From assembly GCA_964601805.1 (NCBI GenBank), contig CAZROW010000037.1, positions 1 to 28,626 on the forward strand: DNA of 28,626 nucleotides. Reading direction: 5' to 3'. Below, piece by piece: positions 1 through 7,262 of the stretch (the stretch's first letter is position 1; each line of letters opens with the position of its first letter). This DNA comes from Eutrophocola sp964601805 (GTDB taxonomy: Bacteria > Pseudomonadota > Gammaproteobacteria > Pseudomonadales > Pseudohongiellaceae). The notes below the pieces were generated by a model. That model had not been told where the DNA came from. It saw only the letters and a list, made by a program, of their open reading frames with translations, and did no database searches. The translations under genes were made by a program, and so were the position numbers.

Positions 1-290
1 TTACACGCAGGTAGCATGGCGAACGCAGTTCGCCTGAATCACCGGTATAGATCCAGATTGAAACCAGACCTGTTAAAAGCCACCACCATCCCAATCGAAG
101 CTCCTGCATATCGCCGAGAACTTACACACAGTCGGTAGGGAGACCGAAGGTCTCCTGAATCACAAGAGCCACGGAAGAAACCTGAACCCACTTGTCTGAA
201 TACCCACCAATCCTGATCGAAGCAAAACACACCCACTAACCAAAACCAGCAAACCAGCCACCTTCCACCTGCATGTAGAAAATCACCCCG
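1..290. repeat. Tandem REP-like hairpin repeats (about 121-124 bp period)
   Basis: Two diverged copies of one unit lie in tandem. Copy 1 has TTACACGCAG, then GTAG (11-14), then stem GGCGAAC / loop GCA / stem GTTCGCC (18-34), then TGAATCAC (35-42). Copy 2 has TTACACACAG, GTAG (135-138), stem GGAGACC / loop GAA / stem GGTCTCC (139-155), then TGAATCAC (156-163). The stems differ in sequence but each pairs perfectly. Both units end near ATCGAAGC (94-101 and 217-224). A third degenerate copy without the hairpin may lie at 266-288 (GTAG followed by AAAATCAC). A GTAG beside a hairpin resembles REP elements. I see no convincing gene in this stretch; an open minus-strand frame across it is explained by the repeats. 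Confidence 0.6.
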
Positions 291-292
291 AA

Positions 293-309
293 AACATTAC
301 AATGTTTCC
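293..309 (+). promoter_or_regulatory. Palindrome with overlapping -10-like TACAAT before the first gene
   Basis: AACATT-AC-AATGTT (293-306) is a perfect inverted repeat ending 4 nt before the ATG at 310. It contains TACAAT (298-303), a plausible -10 hexamer. No Shine-Dalgarno sequence is visible before the ATG. It could be an operator overlapping a promoter, or chance; no -35 is evident. Confidence 0.2.
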
Positions 310-729
310 ATGCCCTCCACCGACATGACTCATCGCCACTATCCTTTCCTGGCCACACTGGCAGCCCTTGTCCTGTCCTGCCTGGCCATCAATTCCTATG
401 CAGAAGGCGCCGTCCGGGTGTTCTCCTGCAATCTGGAACGGGTATGCAACGAAGCCGGAATCTGTGAAACCGAAGCCGGTGAAGTGGAGTTTCGCCTGGA
501 GCCGATGCAACTGGACGGTAATGGCGCTGGCAGCTACCGGCTTTCCTATGAAGACAAGGATGTCACCATGCAAGCCTATGCCGATGCCGGGCCGTTCACC
601 TGGCGAATCGGCAGCGACCAGCATACCCTGCTGGTCAATTCGGAAACCGGCATGCTCTGGCACAGCCTGTCGCTGGCAGCCTCGCTGCAGTCGCGCAGTC
701 ATTACCTCGAGTGCACTTTGGCCGAGTAA
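310..729 (+). CDS. Small secreted hypothetical protein
   Basis: This is a 139-residue protein that I do not recognise. The N-terminus has a basic/polar start, a hydrophobic core (about residues 12-27) and a likely signal-peptidase site after SYA (residue 31), so it is probably periplasmic. The mature part is acidic, with four Cys in the first half (motifs SCNLE, VCNEAGIC) and one near the C-terminus, consistent with disulfides in an oxidising compartment. Met6 (325) gives a more typical signal-peptide length and is an alternative start. Neither start has a clear ribosome-binding site. It lies upstream of the broken esterase gene with a 68-bp gap; no functional link is evident. Codon use resembles the neighbouring genes. 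Confidence 0.6.
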   Translation: MPSTDMTHRHYPFLATLAALVLSCLAINSYAEGAVRVFSCNLERVCNEAGICETEAGEVEFRLEPMQLDGNGAGSYRLSYEDKDVTMQAYADAGPFTWRIGSDQHTLLVNSETGMLWHSLSLAASLQSRSHYLECTLAE

Positions 730-797
730 GTCATAGAATGATCCCTCCCCGGCCCGGTCGGCCGGATAAAAAAACAACAGTGATCCAGGGGGATTTC

Positions 798-2392
798 ATG
801 AAACTTACAGCAGGCATCATTCTTTCCTCATGCTTTCTTGCGCTGTCCATGCACACGGTGCAGGCGCAACCCTTTGCCAATGCCGCGGACTCGCTGGCCG
901 CCTACAGCCGCGCCGACTACACACCCGGCATGGCCTGCAGCGCCATTGCCAACATCACCCTGCCCGACCTGGTGGCGATCACCAGCGAGCAGATCGCGAC
1001 CAGCGGCGATACGCCCGCCCACTGCCGGGTCAGCGGCATGCTGGATCCGGAAATCACCTTTGTCGTGGAACTGCCTGCCAACTGGAACGGGCGCTTTTTC
1101 ATGGTTCGTAACGGCGGGCATGCCGGGCAACGCCCGGACAGCCCGGGGCAGATTGCTGGCCGCCGCGGTGCCCTGCAGCACGGTTTTGCCGCGGCCAGTA
1201 CCAACACCGGCCATAATTCGGATGAAGAACCTGGTGCCACGTTTGTCATGAGCAACCCGCAGAAGGCCATCGACTATGCCTACCGCGCGGTGCACCTCAC
1301 CGCCGTCACGTCAAAGACCATCGCCGCACGATACTATGCACGGCCGGTCGATTACGCTTACTGGAATTCTTGTTCCAATGGCGGCCGCCAGGGCATGCTG
1401 GAAGCCCAGTGCTACCCGACCGACTTTGACGGCATCGTGGCCAACGCTCCGTGGGTGCACCAGACGGGATTCAGCATGGGTGCCATCTGGAACCACCAGG
1501 CCGTGTCCGGCGTTGGCCTGACCGCTGGCAAACTGGCCCTGCTGGCGGAACGCGTCATGGCCAAGTGCGACGCCATCGACGGCCTGGAAGACGGGCTGAT
1601 CGACGACCCCAGGCTTTGCCAGGTGAACGTGGCTCAGGACGTGCCCGCCTGCGCAAACGGCCGCGACACGGACGCCTGCCTGACACCTGCCCAGGCCGAA
1701 GCCATTCAGAAAGTCTATGACGGTCCCCGCACCAGTGACGGTCGTCAGATTTTTCCGGGATTCGAACCCGGCAGTGAACAACCTGTGGCCGGCCCCGGCG
1801 GCGCTATGGCCAGCCCTGGATGGGCCTGATTGTCCCCGCAGAGCCGGGCGGCATCACGGGTGACTTTGGTCTGGGCATCGGTACGCTCCAGTACCTGGCC
1901 TTCGACCCGCCACGCCCCGAATATGATTACCGGGATTTCGATTTCGACCGCGATACCGGGCTCTTCGATCGCTGGTCCCGCCTGGCGGATGCCCAGGATA
2001 CCGATCTGAGCGAATTCAGGGCGCAAGGTGGCAAGGTCATCATGACTTATGGATGGTCCGACCAGATCCTCCAGCCCATGATGGGCGTGGATTACTACGA
2101 GCGGGCCTTGGCGGCCAATGGTCCTGACGCCAAAGACTTCATCCGCCTGTTCATGCTGCCCGGCATGACACACTGCGCCGGCGGTCTTGGTCCCGACCAG
2201 AATGACGCCGTGACCGCGGTCATCGACTGGGTGGAAGCCGGCGCGGCGCCGGACCGTCTCGAGGCACGCAAGATCATCAACGGGGAAGTCACCCGGTCAC
2301 GGCCACTGTGTCCCTACCCTGAAGTGGCGCGCTACGACGGCAGCGGCAGCATCGACGCTGCATCGAATTTCAAGTGCACTTCCCCGGAATAA
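798..2392 (+). pseudogene. Tannase/feruloyl esterase family protein, frameshifted
   Basis: Two overlapping frames together encode one secreted hydrolase of the tannase/feruloyl esterase family, which cleaves esters of plant phenolics and related compounds. The first frame (start ATG 798, preceded by the purine-rich GGGGG at 788-792) has a signal peptide ending near VQAQ and the nucleophile motif SCSNGG (Ser about residue 193). It stops at 1829. The second frame (open from 1778, ATG 1820, stop 2392) carries the catalytic Asp in GWSDQ and His in GMTHCAGG. The Cys next to Ser and the Cys next to His match the family's CS-D-HC signature. The shift lies between about 1778 and 1826, most likely one base missing in the GC-rich run at 1787-1803. 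Restoring one base gives about 531 residues, normal for the family. It is either a real pseudogene or a sequencing/assembly error. Confidence 0.85.
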
Positions 2393-2705
2393 CCCGGGTA
2401 AATTAATAACGTGAGATATGGCTATTTGATTACAATCACATAGGTGAAGTGTTTCAGCATTTAGCCATTATCACTGAATTCTTCGCGGCTGTTTATCCTT
2501 CAAAGTATGTCAGAAATCGAATTTACCCTTCTTTCTGGTACTTACCTGGAGGTATTTACGGAACTGTTCCGCTTCCTACAGGGGGGGCGAATTGCCGTGG
2601 GAAGCGGCTTTAGTCACGAATAAACTTAACAGCATATTCAGACTTGACCGTTACCCACAACGGCAGAGCACTATGGAAGTTTGGTAAGAGTTCAGAAAGG
2701 CGGAT
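2393..2705. other. Intergenic region, one small open frame and a hairpin
   Basis: No recognisable gene. It holds an open frame of 38 codons from ATG 2507 to TAA 2623 without a Shine-Dalgarno sequence. Inside it is a G7 run (2581-2587) flanked by an 8-bp inverted repeat, CCGCTTCC (2569-2576) with GGAAGCGG (2600-2607). The stretch is more AT-rich than the esterase before it. It could be decayed coding DNA, a structured RNA, or nothing. Confidence 0.4.
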
Positions 2706-3464
2706 TCAGGGCCCGACGCGCTGCTGCAGTTCGCTGATACGGGACTGGATGGTATCCAGCGTCTGGTTCAGCTGCAGGCGATAGACATTGATGGATTCAA
2801 TGTCCTGCTCAGTGGAATTGACGCGGCTGACCAGGCCGTTTTGCAGGGAAGCGACATTGGTCTTCACGCCATTGAGGTCGGTCAGAATACTCGACAGTTG
2901 CTGGTCCAGGTCATCCATGCCGGCAATATTGCTGGTGATGGTCTCAAGCCGGTTCTGCATGGTGGCCAGTTGGGCCGTTGCCTCATTGAGGCTTTTGCTG
3001 TGACCGGAAATCACCCCTTCGATTGAAGTAATCGTCCCCTTGGCGTCTTCCATGAACCGGTTGAGCTCTGCCAGGCTGGCAGTATGGTTCCGGTAATTGG
3101 CCCATAGCAGGTCGATCTGTTCAAAATTGCTGTCAACCCGCTCCAGCAGTCCCATGGATTGCTGTTCGGCGGACTCGTCCACCAGGTTCAAGCGGTTCTG
3201 TAACTGGAGTATGCGACCCTGCGCTGAATTCAGCTGGTCCTGCATCTGCAGGCCCTGGTCATAAAAGTAATACCCGGCACCTCCGGTCGCAAACAGGCCG
3301 AGGGTAAGGATAACCAGCATGAAGCGGACGCCGCCGGTAGTCCCGGGAACGACCTCTTCGACCACGGGAATGGAATTGCCCCGCTTCATCTTGCGATGCG
3401 AGGCCACCTCATCGCGCTCTGGCACGATGCTTGGAATATCATCAATCTGATCTTTTCTGGACAT
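2706..3464 (-). CDS. Single-pass membrane protein with long coiled coil
   Basis: I start this 252-residue protein at ATG 3464 (MSRKDQIDD). An upstream in-frame ATG at 3587 would add a non-charged, non-conserved-looking extension across a likely promoter. Residues 1-45 are charged and presumably cytoplasmic, about 47-68 form one transmembrane segment, and the rest (72-250) is a heptad-rich, Gln/Leu/Ser-rich coiled coil that would be periplasmic. No enzymatic motif is visible. The layout resembles envelope scaffold or adaptor proteins, but I do not recognise the family. It is a single gene, isolated from groL by a repeat-rich gap. There is no Shine-Dalgarno sequence, but a perfect TATAAT sits 7 nt before the ATG. 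Confidence 0.75.
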   Translation of the reverse strand: MSRKDQIDDIPSIVPERDEVASHRKMKRGNSIPVVEEVVPGTTGGVRFMLVILTLGLFATGGAGYYFYDQGLQMQDQLNSAQGRILQLQNRLNLVDESAEQQSMGLLERVDSNFEQIDLLWANYRNHTASLAELNRFMEDAKGTITSIEGVISGHSKSLNEATAQLATMQNRLETITSNIAGMDDLDQQLSSILTDLNGVKTNVASLQNGLVSRVNSTEQDIESINVYRLQLNQTLDTIQSRISELQQRVGP

Positions 3465-3471
3465 GCCCGGT

Positions 3472-3477
3472 ATTATA
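3472..3477 (-). promoter_or_regulatory. -10 element (TATAAT), possible leaderless start
   Basis: On the minus strand a perfect TATAAT ends 7 nt before the ATG at 3464. Transcription would then begin at or next to the ATG, and there is no Shine-Dalgarno sequence. No good -35 is visible 16-18 nt upstream (the region is a T-run), so it is a moderate call. Confidence 0.4.
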
Positions 3478-3595
3478 GGGTTTTTTGGCGCAAGAAAAAA
3501 ACATCCATTTCCCGGAAATACAGGTTTATTTTGCTGAGAAATTAGGCTGATAGCGCCCAAACTTTCAGCGGTTTCTATGAAATTCATTTCGATAC

Positions 3596-3735
3596 AGGGA
3601 GGAAGGGAGGAAGGGNNNNNNNNNNNNNNNNNNNNNNNNNNNNNNNNNNNNNNNNNNNNNNNNNNNNNNNNNNNNNNNNNNNNNNNNNNNNNNNNNNNNN
3701 NNNNNNNNNNNNNNNAGGGAGGAAGGGAGGAAGGG
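3596..3735. repeat. Octamer (AGGGAGGA) tandem repeat interrupted by a 100-N assembly gap
   Basis: The 20 bases at 3596-3615 and at 3716-3735 are identical: two and a half copies of the octamer AGGGAGGA. Between them are exactly 100 Ns (3616-3715), the usual placeholder for a gap of unknown size. The array is therefore longer or shorter than shown. One strand is pure purine, which favours triplex or G-quadruplex structures and polymerase slippage. Any open frame read across the Ns is an artefact. Confidence 0.85.
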
Positions 3736-3989
3736 CAAACAGTGTGGCGATTTTTTTAATTTTGGGTCATTGATTCATTTCAATGAATTTTCAGACCTGA
3801 AACCTTTCTTCCCCTAACAACCCGCTTTACCCCAGTATCAAGAGTTACCGGAATCCCCCCTCTCCCTTAACCGCTCGCCCTTTCTCCCTTTATCGAAAAC
3901 CCCATCGAAGCCGTCGGATGGCGACACTACGTGTCTTATCCGACCTACCTCCCTTTATCCCTATATCCCTCTGCGAACCTGACAGGCAC
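3736..3989. other. Intergenic, pyrimidine-rich, contains a REP element
   Basis: No gene seen. The stretch is rich in CCCT/CTCCC runs and has scattered TTTATCS words (3888-3895, 3953-3960) like the octamer arrays near aceF. It carries the REP element at 3913-3948 and leads into the groL terminator. Confidence 0.5.
3913..3948 (+). repeat. REP element of E. coli-like architecture
   Basis: Outer stem GTCGGAT (3913-3919) pairs with ATCCGAC (3938-3944). Inner stem GACAC (3923-3927) pairs with GTGTC (3931-3935) around loop TAC. TT sits on the 3' side between the stems and the tail is CTAC (3945-3948). This is the layout of the classic enterobacterial REP (GCCGGATG...CTTATCCGGCCTAC) with compensated stem changes. 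It lies about 90 nt beyond the end of groL, just past the terminator. Confidence 0.75.
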
Positions 3990-4017
3990 AAAAAACCCCG
4001 CAAAAGCGGGGTTTTTT
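3990..4017 (-). terminator. Rho-independent terminator of groSL
   Basis: CCCCGC (3996-4001), loop AAAA, GCGGGG (4006-4011), flanked by A6 and T6. It is perfectly symmetric, so it can act in both directions. It begins 23 nt after the groL stop codon. Confidence 0.93.
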
Positions 4018-4039
4018 GGGTATTACAAAGGGGCTGGCG

Positions 4040-5686
4040 TTACATCATGCCGCCCATGCCGCCCATGCCGCCCATACCGCCCATATCAGGCATTGGCGCA
4101 GCAGGTTTTTCTTCCGGCAGCTCACTGACCATTGCTTCGGTAGTGATCATCAGGCCAGCAACAGAGCCAGCAGCCTGCAGGGCGCTACGGGTTACCTTGG
4201 CAGGGTCGATAATGCCCCACTCCAGCATGTCACCGTATTCACCGGTACCAGCGTTGAAGCCGTTGTTGCCTTTACTCTGGCGAACCTTGTCCAGGACAAC
4301 CGCACCGTCTTCACCAGCGTTGCTGGCGATCTGGCGCAGTGGCATGGTGAGGGCGCGCTGAAGAATCATCAGGCCGACATTCTGGTCTTCGTTATCGCCG
4401 CGCAGTTTTTCAACTTTCTGCAGGGCACGAACCAGGGCCACACCACCGCCGGGAACAACACCTTCTTCAACCGCAGCACGGGTTGAATGCAGGGCGTCTT
4501 CGACGCGGGCTTTCTTTTCCTTCATTTCAATTTCAGTGCCGGCACCAACCTTGATCACCGCAACACCGCCGGCCAGCTTGGCCACGCGTTCCTGCAGTTT
4601 TTCACGGTCATAGTCGGAGGAAGTTTCCTCGATCTGGGCACGGATCTGGGCAACACGACCTTCGATTTTCTTGCTGTCACCAGCACCGTCGATGATCGTG
4701 GTGTTGTCCTTGGTGATCTGGACACGCTTGGCGGAACCCAGGTCATCCAGGGTAGCGCCTTCAAGGCTCAGGCCAACTTCTTCAGCAATCACGGTACCAC
4801 CGGACAGGATAGCCAGGTCTTCCAGCATGGCCTTGCGACGGTCACCGAAGCCAGGGGCCTTCACGGCAGCGACTTTCATGACGCCACGCATGTTGTTGAC
4901 CACGAGAGTGGCCAGCGCTTCGCCTTCCACGTCTTCGGCAACAACCAGCAGCGGACGACCTGATTTGGCTACGCCTTCCAGTACCGGCAGCATGTCGCGA
5001 ATGTTGGAGACTTTCTTTTCAACCAGCAGGATGTACGGGTCTTCCAGGTCAACCATCATGGTGTCCTGGTTATTGATGAAGTAGGCAGACAGGTAACCGC
5101 GGTCGAACTGCATACCTTCCACAACGTCCAGTTCGTTTTCCAGGCCGGAACCGTCTTCAACAGTAATAACGCCTTCCTTACCCACTTTTTCCATGGCTTC
5201 GGCAATGATGTCACCGACGCTGGTGTCAGAGTTGGCAGAAATAGAGCCAACCTGGGCAATGGCTTTGGATTCAGTACAAGGGGTGGCCATTTTGCCGATT
5301 TCTTTAACAACAGCAGCTACACCCTTGTCGATGCCGCGCTTCAGGTCCATCGGGTTCATACCGGCAGCAACTGATTTGAGACCTTCGTTAAGAATGGCCT
5401 GGGCCAGTACAGTGGCAGTAGTGGTACCGTCACCGGCCACATCGGAAGTCTGCGAAGCCACTTCCTTGACCATCTGGGCACCCATGTTTTCAAACTTGTC
5501 TTTCAGTTCGATTTCCTTGGCAACGGATACACCGTCTTTGGTGACGGTCGGCGCGCCGAAGGATTTGTCGAGAACCACGTTGCGGCCTTTGGGACCAAGA
5601 GTCACTTTCACTGCATCAGCCAGCAGGTTCACGCCCTTGAGCATTTTCTGGCGGGCGTTATCTCCAAATTTTACTTCTTTAGCCAT
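4040..5686 (-). CDS. groL: Chaperonin GroEL (60 kDa, Hsp60)
   Basis: This is the ATP-driven folding chamber that works with GroES in the cytoplasm. The 548 residues equal the E. coli length. The N-terminus MAKEVKFGDNARQKML, the ATP-binding VTLGPKGRNVVLDKSFG, and the DVAGDGTTTATVLAQAI segment with the catalytic Asp are all intact. The C-terminal tail is the usual GGM repeat (ending GGMGGMGGMM). The ribosome-binding site AGGAT lies about 8 nt before ATG 5686. groS ends 63 nt upstream, and the pair shares the sigma-32-type promoter at 6214-6241. A strong terminator follows. No oddities in the protein. Confidence 0.99.
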   Translation of the reverse strand: MAKEVKFGDNARQKMLKGVNLLADAVKVTLGPKGRNVVLDKSFGAPTVTKDGVSVAKEIELKDKFENMGAQMVKEVASQTSDVAGDGTTTATVLAQAILNEGLKSVAAGMNPMDLKRGIDKGVAAVVKEIGKMATPCTESKAIAQVGSISANSDTSVGDIIAEAMEKVGKEGVITVEDGSGLENELDVVEGMQFDRGYLSAYFINNQDTMMVDLEDPYILLVEKKVSNIRDMLPVLEGVAKSGRPLLVVAEDVEGEALATLVVNNMRGVMKVAAVKAPGFGDRRKAMLEDLAILSGGTVIAEEVGLSLEGATLDDLGSAKRVQITKDNTTIIDGAGDSKKIEGRVAQIRAQIEETSSDYDREKLQERVAKLAGGVAVIKVGAGTEIEMKEKKARVEDALHSTRAAVEEGVVPGGGVALVRALQKVEKLRGDNEDQNVGLMILQRALTMPLRQIASNAGEDGAVVLDKVRQSKGNNGFNAGTGEYGDMLEWGIIDPAKVTRSALQAAGSVAGLMITTEAMVSELPEEKPAAPMPDMGGMGGMGGMGGMM

Positions 5687-5749
5687 GGTAATAATCCTAT
5701 TCGTTAATTCTGTTTGATTTTATAAATTCGGTTTTGACTGATTGCCGTC

Positions 5750-6052
5750 TTATTTCTTTTTCTTGTTTTCAACGACGCCGAAGATTTCACTTTCATTCAG
5801 GATCAGCAATTCATCTTCGCCAATTTTGACGGTGTTACTGGCGTACTTGCCAAAAATTACAGTGTCACCAACTTTCACGTCTACTGGACGGATATCACCG
5901 TTTTCCAGCAAACGACCCGGACCTACGGCCACGACTTCACCCTGGGACGGTTTTTCTGTGGCTGAGCCAGGTAATACGATGCCGCCTGCAGATTTGGTTT
6001 CTTCTTCTTGTCGCTTCACAACAACGCGGTCTTGTAACGGACGAATGTTCAT
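5750..6052 (-). CDS. groS: Co-chaperonin GroES (10 kDa)
   Basis: Heptameric lid of the GroEL chamber. I use ATG 6052 (MNIRPLQDRVVVKR), which has GGAG 9 nt upstream; an in-frame ATG at 6070 lacks a ribosome-binding site. The 100-residue product has the family start, the mobile-loop region ETKSAGGIVLPGSATEKP (about residues 17-34), and the GxVVAVGPG strand. The C-terminus ends in a lysine run (NKKKK), slightly longer than the E. coli protein. It is the first gene of the groSL operon, just downstream of fxsA as in E. coli. Confidence 0.98.
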   Translation of the reverse strand: MNIRPLQDRVVVKRQEEETKSAGGIVLPGSATEKPSQGEVVAVGPGRLLENGDIRPVDVKVGDTVIFGKYASNTVKIGEDELLILNESEIFGVVENKKKK

Positions 6053-6124
6053 GCTTTTGGTCTCCAACACGCTTGGTTTTCTAATGGTATTCAGACAGAA
6101 GGCTTCTGCCCCCTGACTCCAGGG

Positions 6125-6207
6125 TAATCAGGACTTCCTGGCTCCCCAAAATTCCTTTGCAAATCAGGATTTAACTGGCTGATTTTTAGCGCAAATCATG
6201 ATTTGAA
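6125..6207 (-). promoter_or_regulatory. Three ATCA-centred repeats in the groSL leader
   Basis: Related words recur downstream of the heat-shock promoter: TAATCAGGACTT (6125-6136), GCAAATCAGGATTTAA (6159-6174) and GCAAATCATGATTTGAA (6191-6207). The last contains the perfect 14-bp palindrome CAAATCATGATTTG. The last two are offset by 32 bp, about three helical turns, as expected for cooperating operator sites. They do not resemble the CIRCE/HrcA element. The regulator is unknown. Confidence 0.4.
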
Positions 6208-6213
6208 CCCTCA

Positions 6214-6241
6214 AGATGGGGCTGTTTGAATCAATTTCAAT
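6214..6241 (-). promoter_or_regulatory. Sigma-32 (RpoH) heat-shock promoter of groSL
   Basis: On the minus strand, ATTGAA (6236-6241; consensus CTTGAA) is followed after 14 nt by CCCCATCT (6214-6221), matching the RpoH -10 consensus CCCCATNT. It is about 160 nt upstream of groS, in the fxsA-groS gap. Spacing and sequence fit known sigma-32 promoters. Confidence 0.8.
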
Positions 6242-6295
6242 GGCGATTCCACAAAAAGATGAAAAAAAACCGCAATCCTTTGTTATCAGTGGCTT

Positions 6296-6787
6296 TCAGC
6301 GGTCTTCAGGGGTATCCAGGCGGGACTTTTCAGGCTTTTCCTCGGCATATTCCCCCTCGTAAACACCCGGCTCCTCCGTACGCTCCGAGTAGGAGGTGTA
6401 AGTGAAGCTGCTATTGCCGCCCCGACTGGTCAGTACCGTAATTTTTCCCGACTTGATGAGCCAGTGAACCAGTAACCTGCGGGTGGGCCCAATGAGGAAA
6501 AGAAACCCGAGCGTGTCCGTGATAAAGCCGGGCGTCAGCAGGAATGCCCCGCCTACGGCCAGGAACAGGCCTTCGAGAATCTCCTGGCCCGGGAGTTCAC
6601 CACTATCCAGGCGTCTGCGAGCACGGGTAATGGTAGACAGACCCTGCTGCTTGAGGACCTGGATGCCTATGGCAGCAGTCAATACGACAAGACCGACAGT
6701 CTGCAGGCCACCGATATGATCAGCCACTTCAAACAGCAACAGCATCTCGGCAATGGGAACAGCGAGAAAAATAAGAAATAATGGCAT
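6296..6787 (-). CDS. fxsA: FxsA family inner-membrane protein
   Basis: This 163-residue membrane protein starts MPLFLIFLAVPIAEMLLLFEVAD and has four hydrophobic segments in about the first 110 residues, including the conserved LLLTPGFITDTLGF-type stretch (here FLLTPGFITDTLGFLFLIGP). These are hallmarks of FxsA, known in E. coli for overcoming F exclusion of phage T7 when overproduced; its normal role is unclear. The C-terminal 50 residues are charged and variable, probably cytoplasmic. Position immediately upstream of groSL matches E. coli and supports the call. It is divergent from the next gene, with a short shared upstream region. Confidence 0.92.
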   Translation of the reverse strand: MPLFLIFLAVPIAEMLLLFEVADHIGGLQTVGLVVLTAAIGIQVLKQQGLSTITRARRRLDSGELPGQEILEGLFLAVGGAFLLTPGFITDTLGFLFLIGPTRRLLVHWLIKSGKITVLTSRGGNSSFTYTSYSERTEEPGVYEGEYAEEKPEKSRLDTPEDR

Positions 6788-6854
6788 CCGGTGCGCCTTT
6801 TTAGCATTTGCTCACCCATTAATGGGGACGGCAGTAGCAGAGATCAAGTCCGGT

Positions 6855-7166
6855 ATGCATACATCCAACCTGAAAGAGGAAATCTGGCAGATTGTCGCCG
6901 CTATTCCTGAAGGCCATGTGGCCACCTATGGCCAGGTTGCCAGACTGGCCGGCTATCCTTCGCATGCCCGCTATGTGGGCACTACGCTGAAAAACCTGCC
7001 CCGAGGCTCTCGCCTGCCCTGGCACCGGGTCGTTAATGGCAAGGGCCAGCTGTCTTTTGCGCTCAACAGCGCTTCCTGGAAAAAACAAAAACAGTTGCTT
7101 GAAGCCGAAGGTGTTGTTTTTACAGGTTCGGGCTTTTCCTTGAAAACATACCAGTGGTCTGCCTGA
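6855..7166 (+). CDS. Alkyltransferase-like protein (ATL), MGMT family
   Basis: This 103-residue DNA-binding protein is related to O6-methylguanine-DNA methyltransferase. The alkyl-acceptor motif PCHR is PWHR (residues 55-58), so the Cys is replaced by Trp. That is the defining feature of ATL proteins (E. coli YbaZ type), which bind O6-alkylguanine and hand the damage to nucleotide excision repair. The TYGQVA recognition-helix region (24-29) and the Arg finger in SHARYVG (Arg39) are present. I chose ATG 6855 because the family begins just before the LKEEIWQIV helix; upstream in-frame ATGs (6753, 6822) lack ribosome-binding sites and the first overlaps fxsA. It is single-domain with no methylphosphotriester domain. 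Confidence 0.9.
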   Translation: MHTSNLKEEIWQIVAAIPEGHVATYGQVARLAGYPSHARYVGTTLKNLPRGSRLPWHRVVNGKGQLSFALNSASWKKQKQLLEAEGVVFTGSGFSLKTYQWSA

Positions 7167-7262
7167 TTTTTCTGAACCAGGGGCTTGAAATTGGCGGTCT
7201 TCCACTCAAGGTCTGTAGGACGGACAAGGAATTCACCTTAATTCAGTAATAAAGGAGGCAAG

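Noticed and set aside
39..236. Open frame on the minus strand over the tandem repeats
   Set aside because: It runs through both hairpin copies and has no start signals; the DNA is better explained as repeats.
1..290. Integron attC sites or cassette array
   Set aside because: The expected RYYYAAC/GTTRRRY core sites are not paired around the hairpins, and no integrase or cassette genes are present.
3577..3759. Open frame spanning the N gap
   Set aside because: Its middle is unknown sequence; the flanks are octamer repeats.
6096..6207. CIRCE element for HrcA control of groSL
   Set aside because: No TTAGCACTC-N9-GAGTGCTAA match; the inverted repeats present have a different sequence.
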